A stretch of 62,569 nucleotides of DNA from Candidatus Methylomirabilota bacterium (lineage in GTDB: Bacteria; Methylomirabilota; Methylomirabilia; Rokubacteriales; CSP1-6). Under the pieces are notes generated by a model. The model was not told the DNA's origin. It saw nothing but the letters and a program-made list of their open reading frames with translations, and did no database searches. The stretch lies in assembly GCA_035709005.1 (NCBI GenBank), contig DASTFB010000061.1, positions 1 to 62,569 of the forward strand. The letters are read 5' to 3'. Made by a program: the position numbers and the translations under genes. Of the stretch, positions 57,031 to 62,569 are shown one piece after another. Each line of letters opens with the position of its first letter. Position 1 is the first letter of the stretch.

Positions 57031-58080
57031 ATGGAACCCGGCTGGTCGCTGTACGTGTCCGCCCTGACGGTGGGCATCCTCTTCGGTTACGTCCTGCAGC
57101 GCGGCGGATTCTGCCTCACCCGTGCGCTGGCCAACCTCGTCCTGAGCGGTGACGCCACGATCCTCCGGGCCTGGATCCTCGCGCTCGTGGTGGCCATCAT
57201 CGGCGTTCAGGCGCTGGTGAGCCTTCACGTCGTCGACGTCCCGGTCCACTCCTTTCGCTGGCTGGCGAACATCCTCGGTGGTCTGCTCTTCGGCGTCGGC
57301 ATGATCCTGGCCGGCGGATGCGCCGGCAGTACATGGTACCGGGTCGGTGAGGGCGCGGTCGGCGCTGTTGTCGTGCTGCTCGGCTTCGCCATCGGCGCCA
57401 GCGTCGTCGGGATCGGGGCGCTGGCCCCGGTGCGGCGGATGCTCCAGGAGCCGACGCTCACGGTGGGCGACGCCCCGCCCACGCTTGCCAACGCGCTCGG
57501 CGTGTCCCCTTGGATCGTGATCGCCGGTTTGGCCCTCATGGCAGGGCCGTGGTTCCTGCGCGGTCGGGGCGGAGCTGCAGGGGGCAAGTGGCCCTGGGGG
57601 GTGACCGGCGGAGCCGTCGGGCTCCTGATCATCGCGGGATGGTGGGCCTCGAGCCTCGGCGACGGACCGCAGGGCATCACCTTCAGCGCCAACACGGGCC
57701 ATCTCCTGACGTACGTCATGGTCGGATTTCCCAACCGGATGACCTGGGGCATGCTGCTGCTCCCCGGGGTCGCCGTGGGTGCGTTCGCCGGCGCCTGGCT
57801 TGCCGGCGAGTTCCGCTGGAAGCTGCCTCCGGGATGGAGCCTGGTCAAGCTCTTCGGGGGCGGGCTGCTCATGGGTGGCGCGGCCCTGCTCGGCGATGGC
57901 TGCAACATCAGCCACGGCCTCACCAACTTGGCCACCCTCGCGGTGAGCAGTCTGGTGAGCTTCGCCTGCATGGGTCTGGGGGGCTGGGCGACGCTGTGGG
58001 CCCTCTACCTGCGTGCGGGCGCCAGCGAGCGCGTCAGAGCTGCGAGCGGAGCGGCGCCGTCAGGCATCCCAGCACCTTGA
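57031..58080 (+). CDS. YeeE/YedE-family sulfur-compound transporter
   Basis: A 349-residue, roughly nine-helix membrane protein. The three conserved cysteines of the family are present with matching spacing: C28 (RGGFCLTRA), C97 (LAGGCAGSTW) and C291 (LGDGCNISHGLTN). Family member TsuA imports thiosulfate through relay contacts with such cysteines. It begins two bases after ctaG and ends the Sox-like/oxidase block. Its presence strongly supports sulfur chemistry for the whole cluster, either as thiosulfate importer or as exporter of a sulfur product. Confidence 0.92.
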   Translation: MEPGWSLYVSALTVGILFGYVLQRGGFCLTRALANLVLSGDATILRAWILALVVAIIGVQALVSLHVVDVPVHSFRWLANILGGLLFGVGMILAGGCAGSTWYRVGEGAVGAVVVLLGFAIGASVVGIGALAPVRRMLQEPTLTVGDAPPTLANALGVSPWIVIAGLALMAGPWFLRGRGGAAGGKWPWGVTGGAVGLLIIAGWWASSLGDGPQGITFSANTGHLLTYVMVGFPNRMTWGMLLLPGVAVGAFAGAWLAGEFRWKLPPGWSLVKLFGGGLLMGGAALLGDGCNISHGLTNLATLAVSSLVSFACMGLGGWATLWALYLRAGASERVRAASGAAPSGIPAP

Positions 58081-58140
58081 GCCAGACACTGCGCTGGCAC
58101 AGCGAGTCCGACACCGCGCGGACGAGGCCGGTGTCATGAG

Positions 58141-59934
58141 TTGCTGCATCCTAGCCCAGACGATAGAATCGCCGTCACCTCCAGGGAGCGTATCCTGTCA
58201 CGCGCCGCGGATGTTAGGACGACTTCGTCGAGCGGGCTACCCGCCACGCGAGGCTTTTTCCGCGTCGAGCACGTAGTGATGACCGTGGCGGTCCTCTCGC
58301 TCCTGGTGCTCGTCGTCCTGCCCCTGGCCTCCATGGTCTGGGGCAGCCTCACCGAGGCCGGCCGGCCGACACTGGCGCACTTCCGGGAGGCGCTGGGGAG
58401 CCGACTGTACGTGCAGGCGCTCCGCAATTCCCTCGTGCTCGGGCTGTGGACGGCCGTGCTGAGCGTCGTCGTCGGGGTTCCGCTGGCCTGGGCGGTGAGC
58501 CGGACCGATGCGCCGGCCAAACGGTTCGTGCATCTGACGGCCGTGATCTCGTACGTCACGCCGCCGTACCTGACGGCCATCGCCTTCGTCAACCTCTTCA
58601 GCCCCAACGCCGGCCTGATCAACCGGTTCGTCCGCGACGTGCTGGGGCTGCCCGGCCTGACCTTCAACGTGTTCTCGATGGCCGGCCTGGTCCTCGTCAC
58701 CGCGCTGCACACCTTTCCCTTCGTGTACCTGCTCGCCGCCAGCGCGCTCGAGTCGGTGGACGCGTCGATGGAGGAATCGGCCCAGATCCTGGGGGCGGGG
58801 CGCTGGCGCATCGCCGCCGCGGTCACCTTGCCGCTCGTCGCGCCGGCCGTGCTGTCGGGGGCGCTGATCGCCTTCGTGAACGCCATCGCGCTGTTCGGCT
58901 CGCAGGCCATCATCGGCCTGCCCGGCCGGGTCTTCACGCTGCCCACCCGGATCTACGCCCTGTTCGACTACCCGCCCCAGTACGGGCTGGCCTCGGCGAT
59001 CTCGTTGATCTTCGTCGTCATCACCGTGCTCGCGCTCTACCTGCAGCGGCGCTACCTGGCCCGGCGCTCCTACGTGACCGTGGGCGGGAAGGGCAGCCGT
59101 CCCCAGCTCGTCCGGCTGGGGGCGGCCCGCTGGGCCATCTTCGCGTTCTGCGTGGCCGTGTTCGTGGTGGCGGTGCTGGCGCCGTACCTCACGCTGCTGG
59201 CCGTGTCGGTGAGCCAGTCCTGGGGCCTGGGGTTCTGGCAGCACCTCACGCTCCAGCACTATCGCTTCGTCCTGCTCGAGTACGACGTCACCCGGCGGGC
59301 CATATGGAACAGCCTGCTCCTGGCCTCCGCGGCGGCCACGCTGACCGTTCTGCTGGGCAGCCTGATCGGGTGGATCGATCTCCGCACGGGGTTCCGCGGC
59401 CGCAAGCTGCTCGACTACGCCTCGCTCATCCCGCTGGGACTGCCGGGGATCGTCGTCGCGGTGGCCCTGATCCAGTTCTGGCTTCGCATGCCGCTGCCCA
59501 TCTACGGCACCCTGCTCATCATCCTGCTCGCCTACACCGGGCGGTACGTGCCGCTCGGCGTGCGCTCGGCCAACGCCGCCTTCCGCCAGATCGATCCGTC
59601 GCTGGAGGAGACGGCGCGGGTCACCGGGGCCGGGTGGCTGCGGACGTTCCGCAGCGTCACGCTGCCGCTGGCCCGTCCCGGCCTCTTCGCCGGCTGGCTG
59701 CTCGTCTTCGTCCCGGCCATCCAGGAGCTGTCCGCCTCCATCCTGCTCTTCAGCTCGGAGTCCATCACCCTGGCCGTCGCCGTCTACAATCTCTACGAGA
59801 CGGGAGCGCTGGAACCGGTGGCCGCGCTGGCGATCGTCACCATGGTGATCATCACCGCGGCGATCGCGCTGGCCAGTCGGCTGGGCCGCGTCGGCGGCGC
59901 CGCGCCCGTGGAGCGCGTCCCGGTGACCCCGTGA
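58141..59934 (+). CDS. Iron(III)-type ABC transporter permease, two permease units fused
   Basis: A protein of up to 597 residues; the frame opens with TTG at 58141, and GTG 58276 or ATG 58279, just before the first helix (VAVLSLLVLVVLPLASMVWG), are alternatives. Two permease domains lie in tandem, with coupling loops VDASMEESAQILGAGRWRIA and IDPSLEETARVTGAGWLRTF. It matches the architecture of the permease at 36674-38437. No binding-protein gene is next to it: the upstream neighbour is the sulfur transporter. With the ATPase downstream it forms an importer that must borrow its binding protein. Confidence 0.9.
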   Translation: MLHPSPDDRIAVTSRERILSRAADVRTTSSSGLPATRGFFRVEHVVMTVAVLSLLVLVVLPLASMVWGSLTEAGRPTLAHFREALGSRLYVQALRNSLVLGLWTAVLSVVVGVPLAWAVSRTDAPAKRFVHLTAVISYVTPPYLTAIAFVNLFSPNAGLINRFVRDVLGLPGLTFNVFSMAGLVLVTALHTFPFVYLLAASALESVDASMEESAQILGAGRWRIAAAVTLPLVAPAVLSGALIAFVNAIALFGSQAIIGLPGRVFTLPTRIYALFDYPPQYGLASAISLIFVVITVLALYLQRRYLARRSYVTVGGKGSRPQLVRLGAARWAIFAFCVAVFVVAVLAPYLTLLAVSVSQSWGLGFWQHLTLQHYRFVLLEYDVTRRAIWNSLLLASAAATLTVLLGSLIGWIDLRTGFRGRKLLDYASLIPLGLPGIVVAVALIQFWLRMPLPIYGTLLIILLAYTGRYVPLGVRSANAAFRQIDPSLEETARVTGAGWLRTFRSVTLPLARPGLFAGWLLVFVPAIQELSASILLFSSESITLAVAVYNLYETGALEPVAALAIVTMVIITAAIALASRLGRVGGAAPVERVPVTP

Positions 59935-59976
59935 GCCAGCGAGCTGGGGTCGAGTCAGTTCGGAGCCGGTGGGGGG

Positions 59977-60010
59977 TGTCGGGGAGGAGCGGCGGCCGCT
60001 TCCCCCGACA
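59977..60010 (+). promoter_or_regulatory. Two-tier hairpin between permease and ATPase genes
   Basis: TGTCGGGG (59977-59984) pairs with CCCCGACA (60003-60010). Inside it AGCGG (59988-59992) pairs with CCGCT (59996-60000) around CGG. The structure ends 15 bases before the ATG at 60026; the sequence TTAACGATAACAATT between them is the most A/T-rich stretch nearby and contains no Shine-Dalgarno. Confidence 0.55.
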
Positions 60011-60025
60011 TTAACGATAACAATT

Positions 60026-61114
60026 ATGGCCGGAATCCAGGTCGAGCGGGTGACCAAGCGGTTCGGGGCGGTGATCGCCGTCCGCGATCTGAGCCTCGAG
60101 ATCCGGGATCGCGCGTTCGTGACCCTGCTGGGTCCGAGCGGCTGCGGCAAGACCACGCTGCTCAGGCTCATCGCCGGCTTCACGGCGCCCGACGAGGGCG
60201 TGATTCGCGCCGGCGGGGTCACCCTGTCGACGCCCACGTCGGTCGTGCCGCCCGAGCGGCGGGGCATGGGGATGGTGTTCCAGAACTACGCCGTCTGGCC
60301 CCACCGGACGGTCCACGACAACGTCGCCTTCGGCTTGGTCGTCCGCAAAGTCGCCCGCCGGGACATCCAGCAGCGAGTGGCCAGGATCCTCGAGCTCGTC
60401 AACCTCTCCGGTCTCGAGCGCCGCTACCCCAGCGAGCTCAGCGGCGGGCAGCAGCAGCGCGTGGCCTTGGCCCGAAGCCTGGTGGTGGAGCCCGGTATCC
60501 TGCTGCTCGACGAGCCGCTGTCGAACCTGGACGCCAAGCTGCGCGAGCGGATGCGTTGGGAGCTGAAGGACCTGCAGCGCCGGACGGGGATCACCTTCAT
60601 CTATGTCACCCACGATCAGTCGGAAGCCATGGCGCTGTCCGACCGCATCGCGGTGATGCACCAGGGGGTGATCATGCAGTACGGTCCGCCGCGCGAGGTC
60701 TACTCGCGACCGGCCAACCGGACGGTCGCCGACTTCATGGGCCTCGTGAACCTGGTGGCCGGCCTGGTGGTCCGATCGGCCGGCGAGGACAGCCTGGTCA
60801 CCATCGGCGGCAACCATCCCGTCGGCCTGGCCCTGCCCGAGGGCCTGGCCGAAGGCCAGACGGTTCAGGTCGCCATCCGCCCGGAAAGCCTGCACGTGAC
60901 GGCGCTGACGCCCGGGGCCGTGACGGAGGGCCCGGGGGCGGTTCCCGGGAAAGTCGCCGATGTTACCTTTCTCGGCAATGTCCTCGACTGTCACGTGACT
61001 CTGGACGACGGATCGCGGGTCCGGGTTCAGCTCGATCCGACCCAGACGCTGGAGGTCGGCCAGCGGGTGGGAGTACGCTTCGATCGCCGGGCGGCGAGCG
61101 TGTTCACCGCCTGA
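60026..61114 (+). CDS. ABC transporter ATP-binding protein
   Basis: A 362-residue ATPase starting ATG 60026. Walker A GPSGCGKTTL, Q-loop MVFQNYAVWPHRTV, signature LSGGQQQR, Walker B LLLDEPLSNLD and switch H in YVTHDQSE are intact, followed by a TOBE domain (VAIRPESLHVTAL, TFLGNVLDCHVTLDD). It is paralogous to the two ATPases at 38458-40676 and serves the fused permease upstream. It is preceded by a strong hairpin, so its expression may differ from that of the permease. Confidence 0.93.
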   Translation: MAGIQVERVTKRFGAVIAVRDLSLEIRDRAFVTLLGPSGCGKTTLLRLIAGFTAPDEGVIRAGGVTLSTPTSVVPPERRGMGMVFQNYAVWPHRTVHDNVAFGLVVRKVARRDIQQRVARILELVNLSGLERRYPSELSGGQQQRVALARSLVVEPGILLLDEPLSNLDAKLRERMRWELKDLQRRTGITFIYVTHDQSEAMALSDRIAVMHQGVIMQYGPPREVYSRPANRTVADFMGLVNLVAGLVVRSAGEDSLVTIGGNHPVGLALPEGLAEGQTVQVAIRPESLHVTALTPGAVTEGPGAVPGKVADVTFLGNVLDCHVTLDDGSRVRVQLDPTQTLEVGQRVGVRFDRRAASVFTA

Positions 61115-61167
61115 TCGGCCGGCTACTGGCAGGTGTCTTGCTCGGCACGAATGGAAGGAGGGGTTCT

Positions 61168-61569
61168 ATGGCGACCAGCATGCTACGTGATGAGCCGGTA
61201 GAGGCTCTGTCCACTCGCGAGCTGATCGGGGAGATCATGGGCAAGGGGACCCTCCTGCTCAGGAAGGAAGCGGAGCTGGCCAAGGCCGAGATCAGGGCCG
61301 ATCTGAAGTCGCATCTGGCGATGGCCAAGGGCCTGGCCGTGGCGGCGCTCTTTGGTCTCCTGGGGTTGAACGCCCTGGTCGTGGCCCTCGTGTTCGGGTT
61401 GACGGCCTGGATGCCGGGCTGGCTGGCGGCGCTCATCGTCGCCGGGGTCCTGCTGGTCCTCGCCGCCCTGATCGGGTACATCGGCTGGAGACGACGGGTG
61501 ATCCCACTGACGGTGACCCGCAAAACGCTGAAAGAGGACGTGCAATGGGCGAAACAACAACTGGCCTGA
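61168..61569 (+). CDS. Holin-X-type (phage holin 3_6 family) membrane protein
   Basis: A 133-residue protein with GGAAGGAGGGG before ATG 61168. An amphipathic helix rich in K/E/A (LLLRKEAELAKAEIRADLKS) precedes two transmembrane helices (AVAALFGLLGLNALVVALVF and WLAALIVAGVLLVLAALIGY), the layout of the Phage_holin_3_6 family. Despite the name these are chromosomal envelope proteins of unknown role found in many soil bacteria, and no phage genes are nearby. Its end overlaps the next gene by 25 bases. Confidence 0.85.
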   Translation: MATSMLRDEPVEALSTRELIGEIMGKGTLLLRKEAELAKAEIRADLKSHLAMAKGLAVAALFGLLGLNALVVALVFGLTAWMPGWLAALIVAGVLLVLAALIGYIGWRRRVIPLTVTRKTLKEDVQWAKQQLA

Positions 61570-62111
61570 GGAGCGCGCAGATCACGACGGACGGCGTGGG
61601 GCGACAAGCCGACACGCCGCGGGGGGCGGTCCGGCTGCTGGAAGGCCAGATCACCGGCCTGCGCGACGAGCTCGGCGAGCTCGTGGCCGAGCTGGACCGG
61701 CGCCGCCACGAAGCCCTCGACGTGAAGCTGCAGGTGCGCCGTCACAAGCGTGAGATCGCGCTGACGGGCGCCCTGCTGGCCGGGATGGCCGTCGGCTTTC
61801 TGTGGGTGAGCGTGCGGCAAAACCGGCGACGGCGGCGCTTCGGTGCCCAGGTCGGGCGCTTGGGTGCCCAGGTCGGGAGTTTCCAGCAGGCGATGAGCCG
61901 GATGATCGAGCGCCCCGACCGGGTGGCGGTCGAGCCCACGGTCACCAGCAAGGTGCTGGGGGCGGTGGCCAGCGCGGCGGCCGCGACGGTGATCCGGAAG
62001 GTGCTGGCCCGGGCTCTGGAGGAAGTGATGGAGCGTCGGCGGCTGGCCGCCACCGACACCTGGAGCGCGGGTCGCTCCCCGTCCCGGCCGGGCATCCCGC
62101 CGGCCGCCTGA
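61545..62111 (+). CDS. Membrane-associated protein with coiled coil, DUF3618-like
   Basis: A 188-residue protein. A coiled coil (about 28-62, LLEGQITGLRDELGELVAEL) leads to one transmembrane helix (IALTGALLAGMAVGFLWVSV) and an arginine-rich patch (RQNRRRRRFG), then a second helical part with VLGAVASAAAATVIRKVLAR. This arrangement is typical of DUF3618-like partners encoded next to holin-X-type proteins. The 25-base overlap with that gene makes co-translation likely. Function unknown. Confidence 0.75.
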   Translation: MGETTTGLRSAQITTDGVGRQADTPRGAVRLLEGQITGLRDELGELVAELDRRRHEALDVKLQVRRHKREIALTGALLAGMAVGFLWVSVRQNRRRRRFGAQVGRLGAQVGSFQQAMSRMIERPDRVAVEPTVTSKVLGAVASAAAATVIRKVLARALEEVMERRRLAATDTWSAGRSPSRPGIPPAA

Positions 62112-62149
62112 CGGCGCGACGGATCGGTCGGGATCGAGGGCGGCCTGGC

Positions 62150-62569
62150 TCAGCCGTGGCGGTGCCCGGTCAGGTAGTGGGCCCGCAGCAGGTCGGCGCC
62201 GAAGTTGTTGCGCGGGTCGTGCCACACCGAGTGGATGTGATTGGCGTCGTTCTGCGTATTGTCGTACTCGACCAGCACCGTGGGCCCGTGCAGCCGATAG
62301 TAGTGGGGACGCGCCGGGTCGATGGGGCCGGCCCAGGCGAAGCGGATCCGCTCGAGGCCGGCGTCGTGCATCGCGCGCAGCTCATGCTCGGCGATGTCGG
62401 CGCGCATGTTGCGCGCGTACGTCTCGACCAACCGTAGCGCCAGGGCCCGCTGCTCGGACGTCATGTCGCCCAGTCCGATGCCGGCCGGCTCCTTGAGACG
62501 CTCGAGCCGTCCCGGGCCGCTCACGACGTCACCGAGCGAGCTCGTCGCGATCACCAGTCGGGGCTGGTG
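62150..62569 (-). CDS. DUF3500 protein, C-terminal part only
   Basis: The stop is at 62150 and the gene runs off the right edge, leaving about 140 residues. The C-terminal blocks SEQRALALRLVETYARNMR, GPIDPARPHYYRLHGPT and VEYDNTQNDANHIHSVWHDP with a following FGADLLRAHY are the diagnostic end of DUF3500. Members are secreted or periplasmic proteins of about 330-400 residues of unknown function, often near cytochromes or carbohydrate genes. No start can be given. Confidence 0.88.
   Translation of the reverse strand, partial: HQPRLVIATSSLGDVVSGPGRLERLKEPAGIGLGDMTSEQRALALRLVETYARNMRADIAEHELRAMHDAGLERIRFAWAGPIDPARPHYYRLHGPTVLVEYDNTQNDANHIHSVWHDPRNNFGADLLRAHYLTGHRHG

Noticed and set aside
58237-60267. 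A 676-codon minus-strand open frame opposite the second ABC permease
   Set aside because: Composition is dominated by Q, D, R, G and H with no recognisable domain; it is the shadow of the permease and ATPase genes.
61168-62111. Holin-like protein taken as evidence of a prophage
   Set aside because: The holin-X family is a common chromosomal envelope family; no capsid, integrase, lysin or attachment-site repeats are visible around it.
1-62569. tRNA, rRNA and riboswitch genes
   Set aside because: No cloverleaf-like segment with a conserved T-loop, no ribosomal RNA core sequence and no recognisable riboswitch core was found on reading; a covariance-model scan would be needed to exclude small RNAs.

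Overview
The window is a GC-rich (roughly two-thirds G+C by eye), densely coded stretch of bacterial chromosome with about 60 protein genes, no tRNA, rRNA, CRISPR or insertion sequence, and both ends cut inside genes. Stop codons are mostly TGA and GTG starts are common. The mix of solo amidohydrolases, luciferase-like oxidoreductases, UbiD, DUF222-type HNH remnants, several ABC systems and molybdenum hydroxylases resembles soil or subsurface Candidatus Rokubacteria / Methylomirabilota genomes. That placement is inferred from gene content, not from a marker gene.

Layout. 1-3190 (+): tail of an RND efflux pump, an SCP2-like protein, an alpha/beta hydrolase and an SDR. 3194-8367: an orphan xanthine-dehydrogenase-type large subunit (-), an alpha/beta hydrolase (+), and a coupled Kelch protein/aldo-keto reductase pair (-). 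8418-13878 (+): a complete dipeptide/oligopeptide-type ABC operon behind a recognisable promoter. 13883-15867 (-): two fused gene remnants, a SnoaL-like protein and an amidohydrolase. 15891-19525 (+): a ThDP enzyme and an M28-PDZ peptidase. 19522-26760 (-): an operon LLM oxidoreductase, MFS, UbiD, a 27-aa molybdenum-hydroxylase stub, acyl-CoA carboxyltransferase and lipoprotein, followed by a decayed HNH endonuclease. 26785-28096 (+): a rearranged nitrile hydratase/thiocyanate hydrolase. 28097-33550 (-): MFS, exonuclease III, MltD-like transglycosylase and a bis-MGD oxidoreductase. 33591-40676 (+): a small helical protein, an exported intradiol dioxygenase, an aldo-keto reductase, and an iron-type ABC importer with two ATPases. 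40696-45959: envelope proteins and an isoquinoline 1-oxidoreductase-type pair. 46121-58080 (+): an exported amidohydrolase and then the most interesting block. 58141-62111 (+): an ABC permease/ATPase without binding protein and two small membrane proteins. The right edge is a DUF3500 gene (-).

The strongest candidate for an undescribed system is 47715-58080: ECF sigma factor, zinc-finger anti-sigma factor with a C-terminal CxxCH, cupredoxin-like protein, Tat-type metallophosphoesterase, monoheme cytochrome c, SoxY-SoxZ fusion, cbb3 oxidase subunit I, a CcoO-like protein fused to two further heme domains, four tiny membrane proteins, CtaG and a YeeE/YedE sulfur transporter, all co-directional and tightly packed. 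It reads as a minimal Sox-like pathway (no SoxA, SoxX, SoxC, SoxD or canonical SoxB) hard-wired to its own terminal oxidase and a possibly heme-sensing sigma/anti-sigma switch. The second candidate is the two-gene nitrile hydratase/thiocyanate hydrolase, in which a beta-N-like domain is fused ahead of the metal-binding alpha domain.

Several promoters show a TTGACA-like -35, a 17-bp spacer and a TAnnnT -10 lying so close to the start codon that the mRNAs would be leaderless or nearly so.
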